Shown piece after piece: positions 1-14,400 of a stretch of DNA of 64,000 bases. The notes under the pieces are model-generated. The model was not told where the DNA came from, ran no database searches, and saw nothing but the letters and a program-made list of their open reading frames with translations. The DNA comes from Pyrocephalus nanus (lineage: Eukaryota > Chordata > Aves > Passeriformes > Tyrannidae), in assembly GCA_038380795.1 (NCBI GenBank), contig CM076263.1, positions 13,258,709 to 13,322,708 on the forward strand. The letters are read 5' to 3'. Made by a program: the position numbers and the translations under genes. The number at the start of each line of letters is the position of its first letter. The stretch's first letter is position 1.

Positions 1-1600
1 TCCCTCTGTTTTGCATTTGTTCCATTTCTTTGCTTGTGTTACTGCTCAAGCCAGGATCAATAAAAAGGCAGGATCCTTTTTTCCAAATGAAAGAAGATAA
101 AATTGTTAGTTGAAGTACCTGAAAATGTGTGCTAAAAGAATTATTATACAGCATCTGCCCAAACAGCATTTTTGTCTTGCTGAAATACTTCTTGCAGTAA
201 GACATTCCATCAATATAAGCTCATTTAAATATGACACCCCTTGCTATAATGAGTTGACCTGTTAATTAAGACCAGACCCCTGCCACCGCATATACTTTCT
301 TTGCTAGCTCTATTTATATTTATTTGCATGTTTTGTTTCGAACCAAATTACGGTAAATCTTTGTCTTGAGGGTTGTTATGGCTAATAGTACACTTATAGA
401 AAGTGAATCTGCTATCTAAGCCACTGAAATAGCTGACTGCAAGATCAAGTCATATGTCTGGAGAGATAAAATATTCTTTGGAGTTTCTGTGTTCTGGGCC
501 AGCTATTAAAGGTCTGAACTTGGTTTTAATAATTTCCTTCATAGGCAAATGACCACTGCCAGTGTTGGACAAATTGCACAAATTGATCATAAACTAAATA
601 GGAGCATGATGTTTTTGATAAAAAGAAATAAAATACCTACTGAAGTGATGGCAGTGTATGAATTAGAAAAAGCAGACCATGTCAACAGAGTCCAGGGCTT
701 AAAAATCACCATGTCGTATGCTGTGACATGAAGCATTTAGTTTTCTGAGGACTGTGCAAGCAGTTCAAAATTGGTGTGGTATCTGAGATCTAGTTTATGA
801 AGAGTTTTCACATAGAAGTGCTACTTTTCCATGAGGGTTTTATTTGGGCTACACTAGAATAAATTAGTGTAGATTTCCCTAGCAGTGGCATTTGCTTAAT
901 GCTACTGCAATGGGTCAGCTCTGGAAAATGAAACAAATCAAAACTAAAAATAAGAGGGCATGGCAGGATGAGGAAAGAGAAAATTAAGTACTCTTCTTAT
1001 GTATGACAATCCCCACAAAAATCAGGCATAATGAGGCCAGAATTGACCAAAACTTGCATTCAGATCCATAAGCTGATTTTCAGTGTTAAAACTGATACAC
1101 AAAAATCAGCATGACTTCAGTGGAGAAGGAAGATTTGTGATTAGCAACATCAGCCTTATCTAGAGCAGCTCTTCCTACTGAAGCTGTAAACTCAGCTGTG
1201 GTGTAGTGTGCATGGCCTGGAATCTCTGAAAAATCTTGTTCAGAGGAAAGAATCTGTGAGAGAGAAGATAAGGAAAAGATGATTGTTCTTCCAGTAAGTG
1301 CTTCTTGCAATTTTCTGCCAGCTCTAGTCGATACATCCAAGACTTGATTTATATGTCTTAAAAACACTGAGCAGCTCCCAAGGCAGACTTCATCCCTGGA
1401 GAGGACTGGATGGGTTAAGGTTAAAATTCCTTGGCAATATTCACCTCTTTTAGGGAAAGAAAAGCAGAAGAGCAAGGCAGAGTGAGAAGACGTGAACAGC
1501 AACAGACAGACTGACTGACTCCTTTGGCTGCTGAATTGAGAATGCTAGAAGTGCATTTTCCCTGGTAATTGCTGTATATCTGAGTAAATACTCATTTAAC
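1..1600. other. Upstream flank of C7, no gene recognised
   Basis: No exon of a known family is visible. The short open frames here (549-731 on + and 1086-1502 on -) have no recognisable domain. No convincing TATA box lies 25-35 bases before a defined start. The TATATC at about 1573 is only about 28 bases before the ATG, too close unless the 5' UTR is almost absent. A TGACCT half-site next to GTTAATTAA at about 253-266 could be a liver nuclear-receptor/HNF1-like element, but this is weak and lies 1.3 kb upstream. Confidence 0.5.
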
Positions 1601-1606
1601 ATGAAG
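1601..1606 (+). CDS. C7: C7 exon 1 coding part (start codon)
   Basis: ATGAAG followed by donor GTAAGA encodes Met-Lys, the first two residues of the signal peptide. Position -3 of the start is A (AACATGA), a fair initiation context. The split after Met-Lys and the next exon's Val-Leu-Gly give a hydrophobic leader that lines up with known C7 precursors. The exon's 5' UTR boundary cannot be fixed from sequence. Confidence 0.85.
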
Positions 1607-2429
1607 GTAAGACAGTTGCTTACTTATTTTGTACTGATGAAGTTAATATGTCAAGTGCAATGACATATGATTTAATATGGAGAAATAGCTGAAAAGTTAA
1701 TTGGACAGCACTGCAAGAAATAAGAAAAATAAAAAACAAAAGCTTGCAAAACACAGCTGAGAAAATGAGCATGAACTTCTCTTATTTCTTAGCTGATTAG
1801 TGTAAAAATTGCAGAAACCTTGAAGAGCTCTATGAGCTAAAATGGGAGGGAAAGTAGAAAATCAAAGTAAGTTTGCTTTTACTTCTCTTTTTTTCAGGTG
1901 CTGGGGATTTTTGTGTTGCTGGAAGTTTCAGGCTTCTTTCCCATTTTTTCCAGGTGAATATTTATTTAATGAACTACATGCTGAAGGCTAAGCATGTGTA
2001 ATTAAGGTACATCACATGAGGCAGGGCTTAAAAAGGTCTTCAGATATATTTCCTGGGAGAAATACACTACTGCCACAGCCATCAGTGGCACACACAGCCC
2101 CTGTCAGCTCCCTGCTCATCTCTGGATGGGGACTGCCCTCTCCCTGATTTACAATATGAAGCTGGTCTTTGATGCTTGCTTTATAGTTGTACAGTCATTG
2201 CTGATCTTTAGGCTAGATGAATGTGTCTAGTTTCTTCTTCTGAGTGACCAGAAAACCCAGGCTGGGACTGATTTCATCCTTACACATGAAAAGTAAATCC
2301 AAGTGATTTCATAGAAAGCCTGATCATAACCCTAATTGTTACTGAAGGTCTGATTTACTGTTTATGGAAGTTTTGCACTTGTGCTAATGGATGGAAATCA
2401 CTGATGATTTTCCTCTCTCCTTTCCTTTT

Positions 2430-2480
<51 letters not shown>

Positions 2481-5400
2481 CAAAAAAACCCCTCCTGGAA
2501 CAGCCATTCTCCTCCAGTCCATTGCCGCTGGAATTCTTTTGGCCCTTGGTCCGAGTGCAATGGCTGTACTCAGAAGCAGGTATGAGCGGACATATCCTTT
2601 CTGTTCTCATGATCTCATAAGCATATGTGCTTTTTTCTTGGTAATTAAGTAGCCACTCTATCTTTAAAGCCCCAAATCAGGTGTCAGACAAAAGCCACAG
2701 CAAAATGAGAAGGACAAAAAGCAGAAAACTCAGAAGATAAATTCTTAGTCTATTCCCCATATGTTCCCTTTCAAAGCTATGGTGTTCATGTTGTAATGTA
2801 ATTTGTTCTCTTTTTATTTTGGTGATGGCTTCAAAAAAGCTCAGCTGAACTGCTTGGTAAACGCAGATATTGGTCCACTGATTCTGGTTTGTAACAAATT
2901 TCACTGATTTTTCATTAGTGGTATCATGTCTCAAGGGAAAAAAACTTGGTTGTGAAGTGTTACCCTTGACAAAACTAAGCTGATGATTTTTACCCGGAAA
3001 TTCTATTGATGTGCAAGAGACTTGCTTTTGATTTTCCTTTTCATTTACTTTGATGTTGCATCAATGAAGGATGGATTAGTCAAAATTAAACATGTGCCAT
3101 GAGACAGTACTTTTTTTAGAAACAAAAAGTAGCCCACTTGATGTTAGATTTTACTATCTTCCTTAAAGGTATTGTTTACTTTGAAAAACTTCAATAACAA
3201 ATTCATATCAGGCATGATTGGTCCTATTAAGAATGTAAAAGAACCTAGAAATTTCTTAGCAGCTTTCTCTTGTCTTCAGTTACATTTTTCAACAAACCAA
3301 GCCAAACTTATGCATCGGTCTAAAGACCTTATAGATAAAGGAATTGTCTTTCTATTAAATTGAGGGGGTTTTACCATATTATGATAAGAGCAGGTGTGGT
3401 TGTTCTCAGAAAAAATAGTGAATATCTAATTTCCTTACAGCATCAGTGTGGTATTATTGTCTTGACACTAGCAAACTATTTCCGCTTTCCAGTTGGATTT
3501 TCTAAAATCTCTTGATTTGCATTCAGATTCGGAGACGGACGGTAGCAGTTTATGGCCAGTATGGGGGAAACCCCTGCTCTGGGGATGCCTTTGAAACAAG
3601 ATCGTGCACCCCCACAAGGGGATGCCCAACAGAGGATGGCTGTGGTGATCGGTTTAGGTGTTTCTCAGGTACCATCGAAGATCTTTTTCACCATTTTCTA
3701 GTCATGAAGTTAAGAAGAAAACCTTGTTATCTTTGAACTTTAGTAAATGGGCAATGTCTTTTGCAGCACTCTTGATCTACAGGTGAATTTGATTTAGGTA
3801 GATGTTTCCTTTTTTCCTAGCCTTAACTATGCATGGGTTTAATTTCATCTGGAGCATTGCAGAGCGTTGCAGATAATATGTTGTAGCCCTGCCACCCTCT
3901 TTAATTCATTCTGCCTTACTCATTTGCCCCAGAGAACAGTCTTTTTCATTATGAGAAGGTAGTTAAGGAGTGCATTCTTGGATGTGATTGCTTGAAGCTG
4001 TTCTATGCTATATCCAAGTATCTGGAAATCACCTGGAAACTAATGCTTTGTGGAACAGTCATTGTATCCTAGCAGCTTCCATTACCTTCACAGAAGAGCA
4101 CATTATCTCAGTAGGTAGACACTTATTACAGAGGACCATGATAAACATGTTTTGGTGCTACCAGAGAGATAATCACAGTTAATCATAAGTGATAGTGTCA
4201 AAGGGTGAAAACTTAGGAAATAAATCTGGAAGACAACTGTTTCATTAAAATGTCATAAGCCTCAAATGGCTGTAGTTCCCTCAAGTGTGCTATATACAAT
4301 TTATTTAAATCTACATTTATTGTTATTTCACAAGCCCTTGTGGGCACAGACTGTTCATTGTGGGAGTGAATATGCTAATTAATGTAATAGACAAATAGGA
4401 CTTCTGCTTTGATTTTAGGTGATCTATTTTTAAACCAGCAAACATTTCTTGCCCGTTCATGTTCTGATTTAGGCCAGTGCATCAGCAGATCCCTTGTGTG
4501 CAATGGTGATCAGGACTGTGAGGAAGATGGTGCAGATGAAGATCGATGTGAAGAGAAGAAAACTGTATGTGATACTGACAAAACACCTCCAAATTCAGAA
4601 CTCACAGGAGCAGGGTAATGTTCTGTGCCAGGTTCAGTATTACTGCTGCCAATATTTTGATGTGTTTACAAGCTCTAGGTGTACAGATAGACTGGCTGGG
4701 CTTATGGTAAAACATGCCATATGCAAAAGTGTTCAGTACAACTGCCTCCCTCATGCCAGTGGCTCAGTGTAGCCAGGATGTACAGGTCTTTTGATCTGAA
4801 GCACAGAATAAAGCTTTTAGTCTTTCATTCCTGTTATTGAAAAACAGCTTTTAAGATACAAAATTAAATTTCTACTAATAACATGTGATCTGCTTCATGG
4901 AAAAAATGAGACATCAGTGCTCATTCTTTTTATTCATTGCTGTTGCATTTAGCACTCTAGATCCATATGGATTTCTGTTTATACATCCCATCTGCAACTT
5001 AGCAAAATAATTGTCTTAAGTTTCTTTGATGTTGTTATATCGCTTTTTATGCAGTATACTTCAGATATAATAAAAACACCCACATTTTGGGATGGATGCC
5101 CTGCTGTTTTCATGTTGCAGTAATTGCTCCAACAATAAAATTTAAAACCAGTTGAGATAGATGTGAATGCCTTAATGTTAAGGCATAATGAAATCTGTTC
5201 ATTTTTCTTGACAAATCAAGACCAGCATTTCACTTTCAATATTGTAGCATGCTATTCAGACTGCAGTTCTGCATGTATAGAAGTCTACCAGGTGATAACC
5301 CTTTTTCTTGGGTAAAAGATCTTACTTTGCAGATCCATCATTCAGTTATAATGGCTTAGTAATTTTTGCCTCTCTGTCTTAATGACCTTTCATATCTTTT

Positions 5401-8400
5401 TTTTTGTAGCTTTGATGCTATTACTGGGGAGACCAAGGGAAGAGTAATTCACACAAGAAGCTTTGGAGGGCAATGCAGAAGGGTCTTTAGTGGCGATAGC
5501 AGAGAATACTACAGGCTGAGTGAAAGTGTTCTTGCTTATTCTTTCCAGGTATGTTTCCTTTAAGCACAGCTTTGTATTTACAGTCATGATTAAAACTGGG
5601 AGAATGATGTAAATCTTGCAGGGGCCCTTGGCAGGTGTGCTCCCTAAACACAGCTCTACAACACCTATTCCCTCTCTGCAGTCGCTTATTATTGTGAAAT
5701 ACGAATATGTCTTGCTAAAATAAAAGGAAAAACATTAACCTTGATTTCTAAATCTCTAATTCTAAATCTTTAATAATCTAAATCTCTCACAGACTGAATG
5801 TAAAGCCATCGCCCTAGCATAAGTAGTGGCTAAGAAATGTTTTGTGGGTGAAATGCAAGGCTTTGGGGTGCTTTGTGTAAATCTTTTAGATATGCTTTGT
5901 TTGAAGTCACTGTCTCAGAGATTTGGTTTGTCTCACATTTATCAAAAGCATGCCAAACAATCTTGAGTGTACTTTATTTCATAATTTAAATACTTAATAT
6001 CCCCATATATACAGATGAATACTTTTCCAATAATGTTCAGTACTTTTTATGAAATCTAAAATGGATTCAATCTGGAAAATGCATAAGCTTTTTTTTGCAT
6101 CAGTAAGGACTTGCTCTACTCTTTATGTTATCATTTTAAAATCCTGTATGAACCTATTCATACAGAATTCTATCACCTTATCTTTCACCTTCTAGGTCAA
6201 AGTTCAGAATGATTTCACTTATGAGTTTTTCAACAGCACCTGGTCTTATAAGAAATACAAAGAGAGGTATGAAAACTCAAATAGAGTCAGTGAGTCACGG
6301 AATGAAAGCCTGCAAAAGGTATGTATAAGTTGCCACTGTGGCTTAGTATTTTGCATAAACATTTTCATCATTTTTTTATGTGTTTTTATACTGAGATACA
6401 AATATTTATTTTATGCAGACATTTTTGGCACAAAGTGCATGACATTAAATATCCCATAAAACCTATCTGATAGTAATTTATTTATTTACTAGCTGTTTTC
6501 CTGACTATTTGAGGGAGACAAACTTTGACTTATTTTGGCTTCTTCAGATAACTGATTCATCTTTTCCATTTATACTGGTGATTTAGTGCCTTTTTTTTTT
6601 TTTTTTTTTTGGTCAGTACCTTGGAGCAAAAAAATAACAACAATTCTGTGATTAATGTTAATTTACTTTACATTTGCCATTTCTAGAACTCCATTAAGAA
6701 AGATAACTTTAACAGCCAGGAGGTCACAGTGCTTATCCTACCTTATTGCTTATCTTACCTTATCTAAGATGCCTTCATCTTGTTTTAAAAGTAGATAAAT
6801 CATTTGGGGTAACTCTCAATGATGAAGTATAACCTGTTTGTTATAGCAAATAAAATCAAGTAACAAGTGCATGTATTTTGTGGCCTCCCAGCAGACACTA
6901 ACAATGGCATATTTTAAGACTCAGCCTAACAAAGTTCAAAAGCAACTTTGAGAGTTTGAAGTAAACAATATTGTCTAGGCATATAGGATTTTACAACTCA
7001 GAAGCATCCTCAAATTGCTTGGAGACCCTTACAAAAAAAAAAGGCTTATCTAGACAAAACAGGGTGCAAAGGACACCTCTTTACTGCCTCTGATTTGCTT
7101 TCAGACAAAGCTTGTTAATCTCCTACTGCCAGGCTTCTGGTTCTGGAAGCCACTGTGAGCTTTGAAAAATGATATTTTCCTTTCATATTTGTCCTTATGC
7201 TAGTTTTCAAGTGCACATGAGGAAAAGAAAGATGTTGCAGCAAGTATAAATAAAAGTCCAATGATATTTCTTGACTTCAGGGTGTTCTTTTTGTATTGCT
7301 TGTGTTGATGAGACATATCTGACAGCTATGTAAAGCTGTTGGTTAGTAGCCAATGGAATATACATGCCATCTCACAACTGGGAGCCACTGTGATAGTGAC
7401 ACAGAGCATAACTGATGCTTTTTCATTCCTCCAGAGTAAGCAGCTGATGGTTATTGAGAACAGTGTGGAAGTTGCTCAGTTCATTAACAACCACCCTGAC
7501 TTCCTCACTCTTGCGGAGTCTTTCTGGAAGGAATTGTTCAACCTTCCAGTCATCTATGACTACAGCATCTACCGAAGACTTATTGAACGTTTTGGGACTC
7601 ATTTCTTACACTCCGGATCTCTAGGAGGACACTACGAAGTTATTTTTTATATGGATACTGAAAAAATGAAATCAGAAGGTAGAGTACTAGAGTACTTGTT
7701 GCAGGAAACAGAGCCAATAGTCAAGAATAAAAATTTATTTGCATGTATTCCCTGCTAATACCTAAAATCAAGTAAAAGACTTCTACAAGTCACCACATTC
7801 TCTTCATGAGCAAAAGAAAGAAGACTAAAAACAGGGCTCAAACCACAACACTTAGTTCTAGATCCATGTCTCTGACCTGCTCTGGATAGCAAATATTTGA
7901 TAGTCGGTGGAGGAACTCATCAGGCTAAGCTTCAATTCTAGTGCCACCATAAATTTCAAACAATGTTAAAATTTGAAAGTCACTTGGAGATGAAAGTTGG
8001 GTAAAACTGTGTAAAAAAGAATAAATTACAAACAGAGCAAACACCAGAGTGACATCTCTGATGGTATTCAGTATGGAGCAGTGCTGTAGGATCAAGGACT
8101 GCTGAGAAAATAAATAAACTTTTCCCAGATATACCTCCCATCTCTCAGCCTCCATCCGTAGGCTTTAGCAATGTGTGGGTCTTCCTATAGCACACACATG
8201 CTTGCTAGTTGCCTTCTAATTTAGGCATATGACCCCTCCAGCCAATGTGAAACTCAGAAATTAATCCAACACACTTCCTGTGTACAGTACTGTTAATGGA
8301 TGGATTACTTGCAGGTGTCAGCATAACAAACTTCTACGAGTGTACTACATCAGGATGGAACGCATTCTTTGTGAGAAAGAAGAAAGTGGAATGCACCAAA

Positions 8401-11400
8401 CTGGATGAATTACTACGGACTTCTTCAGGTAAATGTTCAGTGGTGACGCATACAGTTGCTATGTGTCCAACCTTCATCTCATCCTAAATAGCTGTCAAAA
8501 TGAGGAGCAGGTATTGATAACTTTGTTGAATTTTGTCCTACCATGCTGAACCCAGACACCAAGTGCCTGGTTTAAAAGGCTCTCCAGTGCTCATCAATTA
8601 TTGCTAATGCTTTCCCAGAAACAGCACTTTTCTGGACACCCAAAGTCAGGGCTGCCAAGACACTTGCAAAAACAGATACTTATGTATTATCAATGTAGAA
8701 GTTCTTGATCCAGGCACAGGTAGTTGAACTGCACTACTGAGTCCTTTCACTACTTGCCAGCATAGTTTTTGTGTGTAATGTTTCTATTTTCATTTGTAAA
8801 TATAGCAATGCTGATACTGTCTGTATTTCCTATCCTGAATCTATAGGAAGCAGTGGTAATAAGATTAAAGGAGACCCTTACATAGAAGGAGGAAGCCCAG
8901 GTGCTGTTGCGGGCCTTAGTTATCTAGAGCTGAATAATCCTGCTGGGAACAGCCGGAGCTACACCTTGTGGGCTGCATCAGTGACAGACTATCCCAGAGT
9001 AATTAAAAAAAAGGTAAGGCTATTTTCCCACAGCAGAGGTGAGCAGATGGGATTACCTTGAGGGGAGAAATTATTAAGCTACAGCTGATGATTAATCAGG
9101 CTGTGGTCTACACATTTTGTTTTCAGATCACTTTGTAAAAAAGAAAAGTTTTCAGGAAGAAAATGTCATGAAGCTGCTATGATCAGCTACATTACAAATC
9201 TAAGTCCGCAGGCAGGTCAATAGCTATAATCTTACCAGCCTTCAGTGACTTTAGTGGAGTTCTGGTTAGGAATAGAGGGTGACCCTATTGGAAAAAGCCC
9301 AGATTTGAGATAGCCTCTTTCCTGAAATGCATATTGGCAGGTCTGTGTGGCTTCCACTTCACTTGTCAACTTCTGTGTATCCTTTTATCCCTCCTCCTTC
9401 AGTCTGCATTCAGAAGTTTAGAATAACTAGAGATTTTGCGAGTAAGACACTTCAGAGCTGAGTGTGGTCATATTCACTGTGACCTTGTCTACATCCATTT
9501 TGGGAACTGCTCACATGCTGAAGAATGGTATAAACCCAAAGTATTTCTGTCAAGAAGTTTTCAGCTAAATGTAAAAGCACATAATATAAAATAGGCAATG
9601 GAAATGAAAAAATATTTTCAATTATAGTTACCATTGATCACTGTTCAGTGAAGTACCACAGTGGATTGTTCAAATGTCCAGTTTTTTCATGATAGGAACA
9701 ACTGGGTGAGAATCCATGTTGCTGTACACTGGTGGTCTGTGTTACACTTTCATCTCAACCGTATCCTCATAGTTCAAATATGTTTATACATGACTGATCT
9801 ACCAATAGCTTTAAAGGATTGGTGTTAAGCAGAGCTAACTTTTCAGAGAAAGACTAATGTTAAATACTAATGTAAGATTTTATCTAGTCATTAAATAAAA
9901 ACATCTAATGTGCTAACTCCCATGTGCAGGAGCATATGTCACAAATTATTTTCTATGCTTATAAAGCCTTATATCCCAATAATAACTATTAAAATTTTTC
10001 TGCTCTGTTTCTCTGCTCTGTGTAGCTAACACCATTATATGAGCTCGTAAAGGAAGTGCCCTGCTCCTCAGTCAAAAAGCATTACCTAAAACAAGCAATT
10101 GAAGAATATATGGCTGAAAATGATCCCTGCAAATGTCGGCCTTGCCAGAATGGTGGTGAACCAGCTGTGGAAGGAACACAGTGTGTGTGTTACTGCAAGC
10201 CTTACACCTTTGGAGCAGCTTGTGAGCTGGGAACTCTCGTGCAAGATCAGCCAGGTCAGCACTCTTTAAATTTATGAGAGTTTAGAAGAAACAAACTGTG
10301 TCCTCCTGCTTCCAGAGTCTGTCTGTCCCACTGCACACCCATGCAGTGCCTGCTTGGGTCAGGTACCACCACAGATATACAGCATGGAGAGGGTCTTGTC
10401 AAGCCTTTGTTTAAGATGTTTAAACAGTACTTACCAAAGACCTGGTTTTATTATTAATGTTACATACAGTGGACAATGCTTACTACTCAATGTTACCATC
10501 TATAATTAAGCACATGTCTAGAATTACGGAGTATCAATACCTTCAAAAATTTTTGCTTTTTAATTTTGTAATTAGTTGTAGCTGATAGCTGGGTTTGTGT
10601 TCTCTCAGAGAGTGATAATATATAGCCTCTGTGGAATTATACTTATGTAAATGGCAAGTTGGGGAAAGATGGAAGATTAGATCATTGCAATCTGGAATTC
10701 TCTGTAAGGACACAGTTGGGACCATCACTAGCTTTGAAAAGCCTGTGCCTTTAAATCACTCACAGAGAGTGCTTTAAAGAGAGAGTGGTTTAAATAGAGT
10801 GGTTTAATGTGAAATATTCCCAAATGTTTCATAGGTGTTGTTGATGGACACTGGAGTTGCTGGTCTTCCTGGAGTCCTTGCTCTGGGGGAAGGAAATTGA
10901 GGAGTCGAACCTGCAACAACCCCTCCCCACGTGGGGGTGGGAAGACCTGCATAGGAGAGCAGAGTGAAAGCAGACCGTGTGAAGATGAAGAGTTGCAGCA
11001 TCTTCGGTAAGCAATAAAAAACATTTGGAGCACAACTTCAGAAAGATTTAAAAATTTATTTCAGAAGGGTGCATAAGCTATTGAATTCAGGAAGAAGATC
11101 ACTTACTGAGCTTTACTATTTAAGTTGAGAGAAAATGAAATTCAAAAGCTGTGAATCCAATACAAGGTAAGACTAGAAAATGGGGTAAAAGCTAGTAAAC
11201 TTGACAGCATACTATTTACCACTCTCTTGGATAGCCTGGAAGTGCCTGATTTAAATATAATTGTGATGAAAATGTAAGGATAATAGTCTTGAAAACAGGC
11301 TTCACTGAGAAGTGTAGCATTTTGAAAGATAAGAAGACTAAATTTAAACTAAACTGTACTTTTGTTTGCTTCACAGCTTGATTGAACCACACTGTTTTGA

Positions 11401-14400
11401 TTTATCCAGAACTCCTACAGAATTCTGTTCACCTCCTCCTCCCTTGGAAAATGGATTTGTTAAAGTAAGTTATTTCTATTGCTCTGTTATCTGTCCCATC
11501 CCAATCTGCAATGTCTTTACTACAGTTAAAGATGTTAATTTGCAAATTTGTATTTTTCTTGTTAAGCTTAGTGTCAGAGCTACTGTATAGCAGCTCGTGC
11601 AGCATTTTTGCTGGCTGAAGTTTACATGAAACATCCCATACTTCACGCTAAAAATAAAATGAATCCAAAAAAGCCCACCCCTAAAACCAGAACAAAATCC
11701 TTGCTTTTCTACACAATAGTACCTAAAAAGTCCTTCAACATATACATTTAGTAAAAGTTTTCTGAGCCACATGGATTACATATAAAATCATAGGAAAGTA
11801 GAGAATATTAGAGAAAAAACACAGAGAAAGTAAACTGCCCATGGTCATCCAACAGACAAACCATAACAAAATTATAAATAGATTTTAGGAATCTTCACTC
11901 TGTAACTCAACATTCCGCTTTCTTGCTCCTCGGTGAAACTGTGATCTGGCAAGGTACTTGGCTAGCTGTAACTTGGGCCTATTTGAAAAAGGAGACTCAA
12001 TTCCTCCCCTGGAGGAATGGATTATGCCTTCTCCATGTTATCAGGCTGTCAAAATTCTCCTTGCTCAATACATAGATGAAAGGATTAGTTCAAAATCCAT
12101 CGATTGCCTCTACACAACTGCTAACTGAGGCAAGATCCAAAATTTTGTACTCCCTCTTTTTCTAGTGGTGGTTTGTTTTGGTTTTTTTTTTGTAAAAAGT
12201 TTTGGTAAAAGTTGTCTTTTTGATAAAAGTTGTCTCCTACATTGATATTTTTGGTTCACAAACTAAAGGTGCAATTCATGGAGTAGCCTCAATTTTTCAT
12301 AAGCTCTCTCCTTAGAAGTCAGTGGGACATAAAATGAGAGAAAATCTCTGTCTTCCAGTCCCTCATATTAACTTTTTGAAATGACAACATGCCATTCTAA
12401 GAATTAGTAAAGCCATTATCTCTCTACTGATCTCCCTCTAGCCCAAGGTTGTCTAAGGTCTTATCTTGCCCTGCTAATGCTTGATAACAGCCATATTTGC
12501 AGTCAGTTTATACATCATCAGGAGAGCACTGTTCCATACTCCTTTTGATCACATTTACTGACTACTGTTAGCCAGGATTGCCCCAGTATTCCAGATGATC
12601 TCATCAGTGCATTGTAGAGAAGCATTGTTACTTCTCACTTTCTTCAGCCACTGCATCCCAGAATCAAAGAGAGTTCAGTGCTGCTGGTAGTTCTAATATT
12701 GTATGTCTGAAATTTCACCTGTTTGTTTTCTTTCAGAATGCTGAAAACTTTTACCCTGTTGGGAAAAGCATTGTTTATGCTTGCAGACATGGATATTCTC
12801 TCGTTGGTGATCCTGTTGCTAAGTGTGGCAGTAGTTTACAATGGCAAGTTGGAGACAGATATTGCCAGGGTATGTCTAAATGATTCTTGTTTTGAAATAC
12901 AATTCCATTTCTGAATTCCAGTGAAACATCTCATAACATCTGCTTTCCAGCAACAGCAGGGGGAAAGTACACACCCTCACTTCCCAGTTCCCTAGTCACA
13001 ATCAGGTCTAAATTGACTTTTATTGTGAATCCGGATATTGTAGTACTGAACGAGAAACACACTCATGAAGTCTGGTTTTAAGAAAGGTTGGAAGTGTTGG
13101 AGACTAAATGCCAGTCCAGGAATTCCTTTCTGTGGAAACGCTTTGTTGCTATATGCAAGTCCTATAGCTGTATGCAAGAACCATGGGAACTTTCAGCACT
13201 GTGTTTCAACAGCATCCTTTTCTCCTTCCAAGCAGGACTGACTGTCCACAATGCTAGTCCACACTGTTTGAAGGCCACCTCTTTGTGTATCAGTACCTGG
13301 CCTCCCGGGGTCCTGTACATATGACCTCTCTCTACAGGGTTAATACTCCCTGTTATGAACCCTCAACAGAAACATGGGTTCTAAGGGCAGAGAAGCCCTC
13401 ATAAAGCTAGGCTGCATCTCCAGGCAGCAAGAGAAGATACTGCCACCATGTCCTTAGTATTGCATGTTTGGCAGGTGTGATGAGTTAATATCCTGCACTA
13501 GTGTGATTGATATGTTTCTACAGGAAAATCAGCCAATCTCACTATTCAGTTCGTTAAGGAATTTAGGAGAAGATAAAATACATAGCTGCTTTATGTAATC
13601 CACTGATTCACTGTGGTTATCTTGAATGCTTCAATCCATAGAAACGGCTTGTCTCCTGCCTGACCTGGAGGGGGGTTTGCAAGGAGAGCCATGGAAAGCT
13701 GTATATGAGATTGGAGAGAGAATAACTCTGTCCTGCCAACACAGCATGCACTTAGAAGGAGCACACTCAATTTTGTGTGAGCCCAATCTCAAGTGGTCTC
13801 CTGACGTGAAGACTATCCAGTGCAAGAAGCCAGGTAAGCCATTGCAGTCCTGCAAGTACAATGCAGGAGTTTCTTTCCTGGACCGGCTATGTAGTTGAGG
13901 TACAGACAGAGCTATGGCTGATATAGTGATAAAAAAAGCCACCAGCAGGAAGCACAGAAAACATGAGTGTGTGTTTTCTGTGATCTGTTCAAACAAGATG
14001 CTTTAAGGCAATTCATGTGAGGTTTCCTTGTGGCTTTTTGCTTCACACTCCCTGTACTGCTATCACATATTGTCACTGACAGCATTTTAAGAGATTGCCT
14101 GGGACGTATATGCTGACTATTCTGACACCCAAGTATACTTCACTTTCCACCCATGCTGTGTAAAACCACCACTATATGAATTGCACCTTAGAGTTTTTCC
14201 ATGTGGAAACTGTTCAGTACACCACAGCCTCTCATGGAAGAGAAGGACAGGGCTGGGTGACTGCTTTTGCTCATCTGACAGACACACAGCTGATATGAAG
14301 TAAACATCCAGGAATTGGAAGCAATGGGAAAATGCTTCTTTTAATTCATGGTGAGTGCTGTGTAAGCTCTGGGTTGACATGGGCGGACACTAGGAGAAAG

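Noticed and set aside
549..731. 60-codon open frame on + upstream of C7
   Set aside because: No family match and no splice link to C7 exon 1.
1086..1502. 138-codon open frame on the - strand upstream of C7
   Set aside because: No domain, signal or homologous family recognised; composition looks like chance open frame in A/T-rich flank.
12723..12914. 63-codon hydrophobic open frame overlapping C7 exon 14
   Set aside because: Wrong phase: only the other frame joins exons 13 and 15 and shows the CCP cysteines.
13631..13996. 121-codon open frame on - overlapping C7 exon 15
   Set aside because: Antisense shadow of the CCP2 exon.
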